From NCBI GenBank assembly GCA_016870915.1, contig VFZY01000006.1, positions 1 to 64,000 of the forward strand: a stretch of 64,000 bases of DNA, given 5' to 3'. Position numbers and translations under genes: made by a program. This document shows positions 1 to 9,056 of the stretch, piece by piece. The stretch is from Acidobacteriota bacterium (GTDB taxonomy: Bacteria > Acidobacteriota > Terriglobia > Bryobacterales > Bryobacteraceae). The notes beneath the pieces were generated by a model, which saw only the letters and a program-made list of their open reading frames with translations, was not told the origin of the DNA and made no database searches. Each line of letters starts with the position of its first letter. Position 1 is the stretch's first letter.

Positions 1-169
1 TGAGCAGGTGTGGAACTACGTGAAGAACCACGGAATCGGGCGGATGTTGCTGCGCCAAGCGGACGACCTCAAGTGCGCCGTCCTGGCGCGCCTACGATCC
101 CTGCAACGCCTGCCCTGGACTATCAAAATGTTCTTCCTGACCAAGGACACCGTGTACGCCGCAGGTTGA
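1..169 (+). mobile_element. IS630-family transposase, C-terminal end (cut by window edge)
   Basis: An open frame runs in from the left edge (first complete codon at base 2) and stops at the TGA at 167-169. It encodes about 55 residues starting EQVWNYVKNHGIGR, which resembles the last part of the DDE catalytic domain of IS630/Tc1-type transposases, where the motif follows the final acidic residue (LNPxEQVWNxxK). The catalytic core lies outside the window, so intactness cannot be judged. No clear terminal inverted repeat is visible in the 140 bases that follow. Family assignment rests on this short tail only. Confidence 0.6.
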
Positions 170-310
170 ACTCAATGTCTACTAACCAACGGTCTGATTA
201 ATATCTTGGTATGGAAGTCCCTACCTATCAGACGGCGCTGGCCGGCGTGCCCGCCCTGATGTTCCTGGTCCGCCTTTTCGACCGCCGCTGGCGGCCCTGG
301 CAGTAGCCGC

Positions 311-751
311 CTACGGCTTTCCACTGTCGTAGACGGTGGAATAGGGCACGGGGAGAAACCCCAGTGCCCCGACTGCGGCGCCCACGGCCGTGAGAGGCCC
401 GGTGTACTTGGCAGGTACCCCCTCACCCTGGCAACTGGGGCAGACCGCGACGCCAATGGCGTACCCTGCGCCGGCGCCGGCGGCCAACGAGATCAGGCCG
501 TTTCTCGTTCTGCGCCCCGGATTGGCCACCCGAACGCGGCGGACATCGGCGCGCTCGAACGATTGCTCCCCGCTTTTCGTGGTCAGCACGACCGCCGTAT
601 CAGTGGCCCGCCGCAAGTCCCCCTGCGCGCTCTTGCCGGTTCGGGTTTCAACCCTGGCCGGCGTGCCGGGGGACAGCCGAAGCACGGAGTCCCACCCGGC
701 GCCGCTGGCTGACGCAGCGGCTGCGAGGATGAGTGCGAACCTCAAGACCAT
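311..751 (-). CDS. Small secreted or membrane protein of unknown function
   Basis: 146 residues when started at the ATG at 751. A longer frame reaches 805, but the ATG at 751 gives a clean signal peptide (MVLRFALILAAAASASGAG), so I prefer it. The mature part has a small beta-rich segment (around residues 25-75, with a TKSGEQSFERADVRRVRV stretch) and then a glycine/alanine-rich hydrophobic segment (around 85-105) like a glycine zipper that could sit in a membrane. Two cysteines form CPSC. It lies directly downstream of the HAD phosphatase on the same strand. I do not recognise the family; small proteins of this build are common in acidobacterial genomes. Confidence 0.55.
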   Translation of the reverse strand: MVLRFALILAAAASASGAGWDSVLRLSPGTPARVETRTGKSAQGDLRRATDTAVVLTTKSGEQSFERADVRRVRVANPGRRTRNGLISLAAGAGAGYAIGVAVCPSCQGEGVPAKYTGPLTAVGAAVGALGFLPVPYSTVYDSGKP

Positions 752-801
752 GGCAGCGCTATCGTAACACGGCCTTTTCCTCTTCCCTCTTGCCGATTTC
801 T

Positions 802-1413
802 TCATGCCGGTCCCAGATGGGCACGAACCGTGGCTGCCAGCGCGGCGGGCGTTGGAATGTGGAGGGTTTCGAACCCAGCGGCCCGGCCGCTTGCCAGCCC
901 GGCTTCGGAATCCTCAACCACCAGGGGCCGCGTGACCCCCAGCCGGCGGGCTGCCAGCAGGTAGGGGTCGGGCGCGGGCTTCAGCCGCTCCACATCGCCG
1001 CCGAAGACACAGGTCTCGAAGCGATGCAGCAAACCGGCCTGTTCGAGGATAGGGGCCACCTCGGACTCACCGCTTGAAGTGACCACGGCCAGTTTGTGCC
1101 CCTTCAGTTCGCCGATGAGATCCAGCGTTGAGGGAAAGATGGGCGGCGCGGCCAGCATGCGCTGCCGGAAGATCGCTTTCTTGGCGGGGTACTGCGCGTA
1201 GAGCTCCTCGGCGTCGGCCGGCGGGTTGGCCAACGAGGCCAGCACTTCGATCATCCGCCGGTCTGAAACGCCGATGCAACGCTGGCAGTACCACTCGTAA
1301 GTCATCGTCAGGCCGAACGGGCGCAGAATTTCGATCCAGCATTCATAGTGAATGGGTTCGCTGTCCGCCAGCACGCCGTCAAAGTCGAAGAGGATCGCGT
1401 CGTAACGGCTCAT
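802..1413 (-). CDS. HAD-superfamily phosphatase, beta-phosphoglucomutase-like
   Basis: 203 residues with the complete HAD signature set. Motif I is FDFDGVLADSE (nucleophile Asp10, general acid Asp12), motif II is the VVTSSGE stretch, motif III is the Lys of RLKPAPDPY, and motif IV is VVEDSEAG. The helical cap between motifs I and II is of the size seen in the beta-phosphoglucomutase and phosphoglycolate phosphatase subfamily. Expected role is a cytosolic phosphomonoesterase or phosphomutase; the substrate cannot be read from sequence. The start codon overlaps the stop of the upstream patatin-like gene by 4 bases, so the two are probably cotranslated. Confidence 0.85.
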   Translation of the reverse strand: MSRYDAILFDFDGVLADSEPIHYECWIEILRPFGLTMTYEWYCQRCIGVSDRRMIEVLASLANPPADAEELYAQYPAKKAIFRQRMLAAPPIFPSTLDLIGELKGHKLAVVTSSGESEVAPILEQAGLLHRFETCVFGGDVERLKPAPDPYLLAARRLGVTRPLVVEDSEAGLASGRAAGFETLHIPTPAALAATVRAHLGPA

Positions 1414-4180
1414 GCGGTGGCGGCGCTCCGGGCGCGCAGGTCGCGTGCCTGGGCTTCATGGTGCAGGTGGTGTCCCACACTGGTGGTGAACTCCTGAATG
1501 CCGCCGGTGTTCCAATGCGTCAGAATCTCTTGAATCGTGATCTCGCCCAGACGGCGGTAAGACTCAAACTGGGGCTCGTCAAACCACTGGTCGGAGGTGG
1601 GCTCATGGGGGAACGAAGGGTGGTCCGCGGCATAGCTCGCCACATCCGGGGTTTCGGTTCCCCGCAAGACAGGCTTGATGTAGACCACGGTGCCGTCAAC
1701 ACCCTCGGGATCGACGGCCGAGTAGAGTACCCGGCCAATAGCGCAACGGGCGCGTCCACAGCGCAGATCTTCAATGGCACCTTCGGGAAACTCGATGGGG
1801 ATGCCGTGGTCGATGCGAGTCTTGCGGAGGGCGTTGCCCAGGTCTTCGAACGTCGAATCGGGGTCGGCGCCGCTGTCGATGACAACAATGTGCCGGACGC
1901 GGCGCAGCACCATCTCATACAGCCCCAGATTGTCGAAGTGGCCGCCGTCGGAAAGGTAGACGTACTCGTTCTTCTCATTGGTGAGGCCCAGGGCTTCCGA
2001 GATCAGCGAAGTGACCGCCGACTTCGGGCCGCTATGAATCCACGAGTGGCCGCCCGGCAGGCCCGGGTTGCCCATCCAGCTTCCAAGCCGGACGTTGAAC
2101 AGCGTCATCATCAGCGTGACGAGGGGCGAGGAGTGGTAACCCATGTTCGGGCTGGCCGCGGCGCCGGAAATGGCCATCGCCGTCCCCAGCGAGATGCCCT
2201 TGGGCCCGCGTGTGCCGCCGTAGAACGCGGAAGGCCGGTAACCCAGCTGGGCATTCCCGCAGTGGAAGCGCGAGATGGTGAATGAGGCGCACTTGCGCTG
2301 TTGCCAGGAGAGCTTTTCGCCTCGCACGAGATTGAGCGCGGTGTTGATGACGTGAAGCGGCTTCTGGGACTGGCGAATTTCGTGCATGTGGATGTTGTCG
2401 TCATGGTCGAAGCCGCTGAACGGATTCGGCTTGCGGCGGGTTCGCGAGGCGCCCAGGAAGGCGCGGATCAGCCGCACCCGGTAGAGTGCCTGCAACGAAA
2501 AGCGGTTCACATTGATGTAGCGGCCGAAAAACCAGGTGAGCAGAATCAACCCCAGGGCCACGGCGCACAGAAGTTCCGGGGGGACCGTTGCAGGATGGCC
2601 CGGTGATTGTGGAAGTCGTCCGTCAAACCGAACGGCAATGACGTGAGAAGAAGGTTGACCAGCGCGGAAGTGCTCACCAGCAGCGTGATGAGGAAGAAAG
2701 CCACCGCGATGCGTGTGGCCCAGGAGGCGAGGACGGTCAGGATCTGGCGCGCCGTCCCTGGCGAGGGTTCCCCCCGGCGGCGGTTCTGCTCGCGGCCCGT
2801 GCGTGAGCTGAGCCCGATCAGAGCCACAGCCAGGCCCGCGGTCCAGCCCAGGGCGGGCAGCAATCGCGCCGCACCGTCATCCTGAATGGCCTTGAACAGG
2901 AGAGCCGGGCCGTAGAACACCAGGCCGCCCACCACCACCCAACCGAGCGCGAAGACGATGGACCAGGAGCCGGCGCGCGCCAGCCACTCGCGGTCGTCAT
3001 CTTCCAGGTCCGTGGATGCCAGCCCGGTGAAAATCCCGCCGCCCACGGCCATGGCTAGAATCAGGCCCGGAACCGCGAAGACCGTGTAGGCCACCACGTC
3101 ATCGGTTGGAGAGGGAAAGGGCACGATCACCATCAGGTAAAGCAGCAGGCCCGCCGCCGCGCCCGAGGCGCCCACCTTAAGAATGGGAATGGCGCGCACC
3201 AGGCGGAGGAACTCCCGCTTGTCCTTCGGTAGCAGACCGACGAGCAGGTAGAACAGCCAGCCGGCGGTGAAGAACGCCATGCCCAGCACCACAAAGAGAA
3301 GCCAACTCAGACCGAGGTCGATAATCCAGGCCCGGTAGAGCGTGAAAAGGAAGCAACTGGCGGTCCAGGGAACGAAGCAGCGCCATAGAAAGGCCCGGGC
3401 GCCTCCCCCCTGGTTGGTTCCACTGGGCAGGTTGAGCCCGATGTGGCGGACGGCGATCATGCTCAGCAGGACTGCCGCGCCCAGCATCCCGAACGCCACC
3501 CAGTGCGGCGGCTGGTAAGAGCGCTGGAAGGAAAAGTTGAAAAGGCTGAGCACCAGACGCGGCGGAATCTGGATCAGCATGAGAATGGGAGCCAGCAGCA
3601 GCCAGTTGAGGAACAGGTTCCGGAGAACCGTCGCCGCCAGAGTCCAGGTATCGCCGGAAAGCACGCCCATGCGGGGCGAAAGGTAGTTGCTGAAGTCGCG
3701 CAGATGGCGGATGGGGTCGGCTTCCGTGCCGCTTTGGCCCAGTTCGCCCAGCGTGAGCGCGGCGCCGCGAACGCAGGGGTCCGTGGTGAAGGTGGAACGT
3801 GTGGCCTTGCCGCCCAGGTTATTCAATGCATCGATGGAGGCGTGGTGAATCCAGGCGGTGAGCCAGCCGCCGGCGAACCCGCCGCCGGATACGGTGGAGA
3901 GATAGTCGAAGTGGCCCAGGATGTTGAATCGCGCCATCGCCTGAAGAGCGCCCAGAGAGAACGTGGCGCTGCGAATCCCGCCGCCTGAAAGGCACAGGGC
4001 GCTGGTCCCCTTGGGGTCGGCGTGCGCGTGCGTGCGGATCTGGCGGAGCTTGGCGGCCTCGTCCAGCCCGTCGGTGAACGCCGTTGGGGGCTGGTCGCTC
4101 CGCACGGCGTTCGACTCTTCCCGCAGCACATCCGCCAGACTGGCCGGTGGGCGCCGCGCGGCGGTCTTGCTTGCGTGCAA
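1410..4180 (-). pseudogene. Patatin-like phospholipase with membrane domain, split by a one-base frameshift
   Basis: Two overlapping frames (4180-2546 and 2561-1410) together make one protein of about 922 residues. The first has the patatin oxyanion loop (CLSGGGIRS, near residue 63) and the nucleophile elbow TVSGGG (Ser98), then about ten hydrophobic segments. The second has the last membrane helix and the catalytic Asp motif SDGGHFDNLG. Neither half is a complete enzyme. On the coding strand the break lies in a run of six C (G run at 2578-2583 on +). Seven C would read QRSPPELLCAVALG and join the frames without a gap, so a sequencing or assembly error, a recent mutation or slippage are all possible. 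The start is a TTG at 4180 with GGAAGGAG nine bases upstream. Probable role: acyl hydrolase anchored in the inner membrane. Confidence 0.8.
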
Positions 4181-4339
4181 AAGGGCAGGCTCCTTCCAGG
4201 GGTGCGGTAAGCCCGTACCTCTGAAACATTATGTATCTTTTGTGTTGCCGTGCGCAGGCGGCGGGGCGCGGGGTCAGGCCGCCCGCTGGTGAATGCCTTC
4301 CAGATCCGGGATGAGGCCGGCCCTGGCATTCCGCCACGA

Positions 4340-5206
4340 TCACCAGGCATTCGGCCGGATTTCGCTCTTCGGCTTCACCTCCCGCAGCAGCATCACCCCG
4401 GTCGGGTTCTGAATGGAGACGAGAACCTCGGTCGCGGGGCGGAGCATCTCCCGGACCAAAGTGCTGCCCTGGACACGTCGATGCCCACGCCCCTGCCGGA
4501 GACGTCGGTGGCCTTTTCGGCCGTCGAGAAGCCGGGTTCGAAGATGAGTTGGAAGATCTCCTGTTCGGTGAGATGGCCGTTTCTCTGCACCAGACTGCGT
4601 TCGATGGCCCTGCGGAGAATCTTCTCGGGATCGAGGCCGTGGCCGCCGTCCGCACGGCGGCCGCCTCAATGCCGTGGCCGATCGAGTTGCGGACCATGTG
4701 CATGATGGGATCGCTGATCCCTTCCACCAGGTTCTTTTCGAGTTCGGTATCCTCGCCTTCAAGCAACTGCGACGGGTACTTCCTGCCGGGCGGGGTCGCG
4801 CTCCTTCAGCGCGGCCACAATGCGGCTGGTGGCCTGTTGGATGAGGTCGGCTCCGCCCAGAATCACGTGGATCACGTCGGGCGTGATCTGAAGTGCTGCG
4901 TTCCGGCCCAGGAGTTCCAAGAATCCGGCCAGGCACGGCGAAGAGATGCTCCCAGGACTCGTTGAGGAAGTCCTGCATCCGTCGCTTCGGTTCCCGTGCC
5001 CCCGCCCCATGAGCCAGTTTGGCCAACTGCTGCTGAAGTTCCGCGCTCACTTCCTTCTTGCCCTTGACGGATTGCAGCAGCGCGGCGGTCTGCTCGAACA
5101 CGCCGGTCTGGTTCTCCTCTTTGGCCCGCAGATTCAACAGGCGGAGCGTCTTGCTGATCTGCTTGGCGGCCGCGGCAGCCTCCGGCGGAAGTTCGGGTCT
5201 TCCCGG
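4340..5206 (-). pseudogene. Decayed cheA chemotaxis histidine kinase
   Basis: Recognisable CheA pieces appear in order on the minus strand but in different frames. They are MQDFLNESWEHL (start of the Hpt domain, near 4970); ITPDVIHVILGGADLI (late Hpt, near 4860-4890); GEDTELEKNLVEGISDP followed by HMVRNSIGHGIE (ATPase N box, 4680-4760); and TDVSGRGVGID (G1 box, 4490-4510). The Hpt histidine region, the P2 and P3 domains and the end of the ATPase domain are missing, so several deletions and frameshifts have occurred. The frame opens after a stop at 5207-5209, and the N-terminal 60 residues (NLRAKEENQTGVF and onward) are of uncertain origin. No functional kinase can be made from this locus. Confidence 0.75.
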
Positions 5207-5360
5207 CTAAGAGAACGTCTTGTGGGGTTGTCCGCTCCTCAAGCGTCGCGAGGCGAAGCTTGATAGGCTATCGAGACAGTTACCCAAACGCTCCTGGTTG
5301 TCAGGCGTTCTTGTGCGGATTGGATTTCGGCCATTTTACCGGGCCGTGTGGAGAACGATC

Positions 5361-5393
5361 CTTTCACAAGAATTTCACAACAGTTTCACAGGG
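5361..5393 (+). promoter_or_regulatory. Three TTTCACA direct repeats at 11-bp spacing (PhoB/OmpR-type site)
   Basis: TTTCACA occurs at 5362-5368, 5373-5379 and 5384-5390, each copy exactly 11 bases after the last with 4-base spacers. Tandem 7-base boxes repeating every helical turn are the binding layout of PhoB/PhoP and other OmpR-family response regulators. The array ends 37 bases before the start codon of the first TIGR03437 gene. The regulator is not identified and none of this family is seen in the window. Confidence 0.5.
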
Positions 5394-5427
5394 TTCGGGT
5401 CAATTGATGGGTGAAAGGGAGTAGACT

Positions 5428-6801
5428 ATGAACACAGAGCTGTCTCGATTTGCTATGAATAAATCCATTTGGATGTTCGGCGCTACGTGTGCGCTGACGC
5501 TGGTGGCCTTACCTGCCCTGGGGTACAGAGAAGGCCCACCGGCAGGTGTGACGGGCGCGCCCGGGAACAGGACTTGCGCCCAGGCCGGATGCCACCCTGG
5601 CACGGCTGCGGCTGGCACGAACGTCATCAACCTTTCTGCTGCCGGGGGCGCCACCACCTACGCGCCGGGCAGCGGCAAGATTCGGATGATGCTCCGGATT
5701 GTGGACTCCCAGGGGGTTCGTTTCGGATTTCAGGCGACAGCGCGGCAGGGAACCGGAGACACGACGCAGTCTGGACGTCTCGATGCTGCCGATACGCGGA
5801 CTTCCGTGTTGTGCGGAAACGATTCGGACCGGCCGAGTGCCGGTTGTCCCGCTAGCGCTGCGCACGAATACATCGGGCACACGAACGCTAATTCCACGAA
5901 TTCGTTCAGTTTTGATTGGACTCCGCCGGCAACCGACGTCGGACCGGTTTCGTTTTACATCGCGGCCAATGCGTCGCGTGGGAGCCAGAACAACTCCCAG
6001 ATCTACGCGCTCAAGATAACGTTTACCCCTGCGGCGGGCGGTGGTGGTGGCCCCCGGCCCACGATTCCGACTGGTGGCGTGATCACCGCGAATCAGTTCG
6101 GTGGCTTCCAGTCGCTCTCCCCGGGAGCATTGATTGAGATCTACGGGTCGAATCTGGCGCCGCGCACCGCCAACTGGGACTCTGCTTTCCAGGGCGGGCG
6201 TGCGCCTACCTCGCTGGAAGGCGTCAGCGTGACCATCAACAACCAGCCTGCCTTCATCGCGCTGGTAGCGCCGGGCCAGATCAACGCCTTGGTACCAGCC
6301 GGGGTGGGCGTCGGGCCCACGACCCTGCGGGTGACCACGGCCGCCGGTTCGAGTGACAACTTCAGCGTGACGGCGGCCGCCCGCACGCCGGGGCTGCATA
6401 CCCACCCGGCCTTCCGTTCCGGCAACACGCAGTATGTTGTGGCCTACCATACGGACCGGGCGTTCGTCGGCCGGACTGGACTGGTTGCGGGTGCCGCCAC
6501 GCGTCCCGCAAAGCCAGGCGACAGCATCGAGATCTACGGATTGGGCTGGGGCGCCACGGACCCGGATGTGGTGCCGGGGAACCTTACGCCAGGCAGTCCG
6601 CTTCATAGAGCGCCAAACGTAACGGCGCGTTTCGGTGAAACCCCGGCTACGGTGCAGTTTGCCGGCCGGAGCCCGGGATTGGCCGGTGTCTATCAACTCA
6701 ACCTGGCGGTTCCCAGCGTCGCCGATGGCGATCATCAACTGGTGGTCGAGATTGATGGCGTCCGGGTGCAGCAGCAACTCTCAATTACAGTACAAAGGTG
6801 A
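5428..6801 (+). CDS. Secreted Reeler-like (choice-of-anchor V) protein with TIGR03437 domain
   Basis: 457 residues. The start at 5428 has an AGGGAG ribosome site six bases upstream; a signal peptide ends near ALPALG (about residue 32). The N-terminal half (about 35-205) matches the choice-of-anchor V/Reeler-like fold and opens with CAQAGCHPG, a CX4CH motif that could hold a c-type haem. After a glycine linker (AAGGGGGP) comes a TIGR03437 domain (about 215-457) with typical motifs such as IEIYGSNLAP, APGQINALVP and PATVQFAGRSPGLAGVYQLN. This C-terminal domain is known mainly from Solibacter relatives and its role is unknown. The stop overlaps the GTG start of the next gene, a paralogue. Likely exported and surface-exposed. 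Confidence 0.8.
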   Translation: MNTELSRFAMNKSIWMFGATCALTLVALPALGYREGPPAGVTGAPGNRTCAQAGCHPGTAAAGTNVINLSAAGGATTYAPGSGKIRMMLRIVDSQGVRFGFQATARQGTGDTTQSGRLDAADTRTSVLCGNDSDRPSAGCPASAAHEYIGHTNANSTNSFSFDWTPPATDVGPVSFYIAANASRGSQNNSQIYALKITFTPAAGGGGGPRPTIPTGGVITANQFGGFQSLSPGALIEIYGSNLAPRTANWDSAFQGGRAPTSLEGVSVTINNQPAFIALVAPGQINALVPAGVGVGPTTLRVTTAAGSSDNFSVTAAARTPGLHTHPAFRSGNTQYVVAYHTDRAFVGRTGLVAGAATRPAKPGDSIEIYGLGWGATDPDVVPGNLTPGSPLHRAPNVTARFGETPATVQFAGRSPGLAGVYQLNLAVPSVADGDHQLVVEIDGVRVQQQLSITVQR

Positions 6802-8165
6802 CATCAGTGAAGAGACTATCAAGGTACCTCCTTGCCCTGAGCCTGGCCGCATTACCGGCCGGGCTGTTCGGATTCAGCACGGGTTCTCCCGCGCGCCGTA
6901 CGGGTGCGCAGGTGGACGGTGGCGGCGATTGTGCCGGCTGCCATCGCACCTTTGCCCCGGCGAACTCAAACAGCGCCGGACGCTTGCAGGTGATCGCGGC
7001 GGACTACCTGCCGGGCGTACGGCAGCGGATCCGCGTGACCGTTTCTCACCCTGACTCCCGCCGCTGGGGCTTCCAACTGGCAGCGCGCCAGGCGGCCAAC
7101 CCCATCATGCAATCGGGTGTCTTCGTCCCGTCCATGGAAGTGCAGGTGTTCTGCGACGATCCGGGGAACGTCCGGAATCCTGCGCCCTGTTTCGGCGAGC
7201 GCGAGTACGCAACTCACCGTCAGCCAGCCACTACCCAGGGCGGCGCCAGCGGCAGCCGGACGTTTGACGTCGATTGGGTGCCGCCGATCGACGCCAGCGG
7301 CGATGTCGTGCTTTACGCCGCCGGAAACGCGGCCGATGGCACCGGAACCAACGCCAATGACCATATCTACACCACTTCGGTGACCATTCGCCGCGCGGCC
7401 GGCGGCGCCGCGCCGGCCATCAGCGACGCCGGCGTCCGGTCGATCTTCAGCGGTGCCCAGGGCGTTACGCCGGGCGGCTGGGTGGAGATTTACGGAACGA
7501 ACCTGGCCCGCTCCACGCGGACCTGGGACGCGGGCGATTTCAGCAACGGGCGCACCCAGCTTGACCTGGATGGCGTGCGGGTGTTCATCGGCGGCAAGCA
7601 GGCCGCCGTCGGCTATGTGAGCCCGACGCAGGTGAACGCCCAGGTGGCAATCGATGCCATGGAAGGCCCTGTGCCCATGGAATTGATTGGGCCGGGTGGC
7701 CGTTCGAACCCCATCGCGGTCAACATGGCCCGGCTGCGCCCCGCGGTCTTTGCCGGGGAGCAGTTCCGGCGCGGCGGCGTCCAGTACCTGTCGGCCCTCA
7801 TCGCCGGCGGGGGTCCCCCGGTCTGGGTGGGCCCGGAAGGACTGGTCCCCGGACTCACGACGCGTCCGGTACTGGCGGGCGAGGTGATCACCTTCTTCGG
7901 AACCGGCTTTGGTCCCACGACGCCTCCGGTGGCAGCCGGCACCATGGCCCCCGGCCAGAATCCGGCGATGGTGGCCGGCCGGGTTCAGGTTCGTTTCGGC
8001 GAGACTCCCGCGACGGTCCAGTTTGCCGGTTTGTCGCCTGGTTTCGCGGGTTTGTTCCAGTTTAATGTGACCGTTCCCACGGTGGGTCCGGGCGATGTCC
8101 GGATCAGTATTGAGGTGGACGGCGTTGCGGTGGCCCAGAATGTGTCCCTGATGGTGGGCCGCTAG
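6798..8165 (+). CDS. Second secreted Reeler-like/TIGR03437 protein, tandem paralogue
   Basis: 455 residues, same architecture as the gene before it: signal peptide (about residues 1-25), a Reeler-like domain starting with DCAGCHRTF (a standard CXXCH haem motif), then a TIGR03437 domain with WVEIYGTNLARS, VGYVSPTQVNAQV and ETPATVQFAGLSPGFAGLFQFN. The GTG at 6798 overlaps the upstream TGA; a second GTG at 6807 is an alternative. Translational coupling suggests both products are made together. The two haem-like motifs differ (CX4CH versus CXXCH), which may mean only this copy is a true cytochrome. A strong terminator follows. Confidence 0.8.
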   Translation: MTSVKRLSRYLLALSLAALPAGLFGFSTGSPARRTGAQVDGGGDCAGCHRTFAPANSNSAGRLQVIAADYLPGVRQRIRVTVSHPDSRRWGFQLAARQAANPIMQSGVFVPSMEVQVFCDDPGNVRNPAPCFGEREYATHRQPATTQGGASGSRTFDVDWVPPIDASGDVVLYAAGNAADGTGTNANDHIYTTSVTIRRAAGGAAPAISDAGVRSIFSGAQGVTPGGWVEIYGTNLARSTRTWDAGDFSNGRTQLDLDGVRVFIGGKQAAVGYVSPTQVNAQVAIDAMEGPVPMELIGPGGRSNPIAVNMARLRPAVFAGEQFRRGGVQYLSALIAGGGPPVWVGPEGLVPGLTTRPVLAGEVITFFGTGFGPTTPPVAAGTMAPGQNPAMVAGRVQVRFGETPATVQFAGLSPGFAGLFQFNVTVPTVGPGDVRISIEVDGVAVAQNVSLMVGR

Positions 8166-8185
8166 ACCGTTTTTGCTCACGATTT

Positions 8186-8232
8186 GGCCGCGAATCCCGG
8201 ATTTTCTCCGGGTTTCGCGGCTCTTTTTTTTT
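8186..8232 (+). terminator. Strong rho-independent terminator
   Basis: A 14-bp stem with one T-T mismatch pairs 8188-8201 (CCGCGAATCCCGGA) with 8207-8220 (TCCGGGTTTCGCGG) around a five-base loop and is followed by CTC and a run of T. It closes the tandem TIGR03437 pair and separates it from the third one. Confidence 0.9.
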
Positions 8233-8266
8233 GAGAAAAGAGGCTGTTTGAAGCCACTTTCTTGAT

Positions 8267-9028
8267 GTGATTCCACGCGCCTTCTGGCTGGTTCTGCCCT
8301 TCACGGCCTGGGCTCAAACCGCGCCGCGGTACTCGGCTGAGGGGCTGGTGCACGCAGCGTCGAGCCTGGGGGGGCCGCTGGCGCCGAATACTTTGGCCAC
8401 GCTCTATGGAACAGGCCTGGCGCAGGCGGCCCGGGGTCTCCTGCCCGGGGATCTTGCCGGTCCGGTGATGCCTTCGGTGCTGCCGGGCACCGGCGTCCGG
8501 GTGTCCGTCGGGGGCCGGCAGGCGCACCTGCTGTTCGTCTCGCCAGGCCAGATCAACTTCCTGATTCCAAGCGACTTGACCCCTGGCGTTCGGAACCTGC
8601 AGGTGGGCTGGAACGGTTTGACGGGCCCGCCGATCCCATTGACCGTTGAGGAGGCTGCGCCGGAGGTCTTCCATTGGGACGGCTACGTGGTGGGGCAGCG
8701 GTTCGACGGTTCCGTGGCCAGCCGGACCGAACCCGCGCGGCCGGGGGAGGCGTTGACGGTCTGGGCCACCGGCCTGGGAAGGACCGTGCCGCCGGCCATC
8801 TACGGACAGGTCGCGCAAGGGGCTGCCGCGCTGGAGCGTTCCGGGTTCGTGGTGCTGCTGGACGGCGTGGCCGCCCCGGTTTCCTACGCCGGGCTCGCAC
8901 CGGGGTTTGCGGGGCTTTATCAGATCAATCTGCGGGTTCCGGAGTCGGCGGGGGATTGGCCGGTGATGCGGTTGGGCTTTCCGGATGGGATGAGCCGGGC
9001 CGCGGTACGGCTACCGGTAAGACGCTGA
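8267..9028 (+). CDS. Short secreted TIGR03437-domain protein
   Basis: 253 residues from a GTG start, made almost only of a signal peptide (cleaved near TAWAQT) and one TIGR03437 domain. Diagnostic stretches are LATLYGTGLAQA, LLFVSPGQINFLIP and YAGLAPGFAGLYQINLRVP. Unlike its two upstream relatives it has no Reeler-like domain and no haem motif, so it is either a single-domain family member or a truncated copy that has kept its own signal peptide. It lies downstream of a terminator and must use its own promoter. Function unknown. Confidence 0.75.
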   Translation: MIPRAFWLVLPFTAWAQTAPRYSAEGLVHAASSLGGPLAPNTLATLYGTGLAQAARGLLPGDLAGPVMPSVLPGTGVRVSVGGRQAHLLFVSPGQINFLIPSDLTPGVRNLQVGWNGLTGPPIPLTVEEAAPEVFHWDGYVVGQRFDGSVASRTEPARPGEALTVWATGLGRTVPPAIYGQVAQGAAALERSGFVVLLDGVAAPVSYAGLAPGFAGLYQINLRVPESAGDWPVMRLGFPDGMSRAAVRLPVRR

Positions 9029-9056
9029 GCGTGGTGCTATCCTCGGCTTAAGGCCG

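Noticed and set aside
211-306. A 31-codon plus-strand frame after the transposase end
   Set aside because: No ribosome site, no known match and small enough to occur by chance.
4340-5137. A 265-residue protein on the minus strand
   Set aside because: The sequence moves in and out of CheA similarity with other frames, so it is a relic, not a gene.
5362-5390. TTTCACA boxes as CRP-type sites
   Set aside because: CRP sites are inverted (TGTGA-N6-TCACA); these are direct repeats with an 11-base step.
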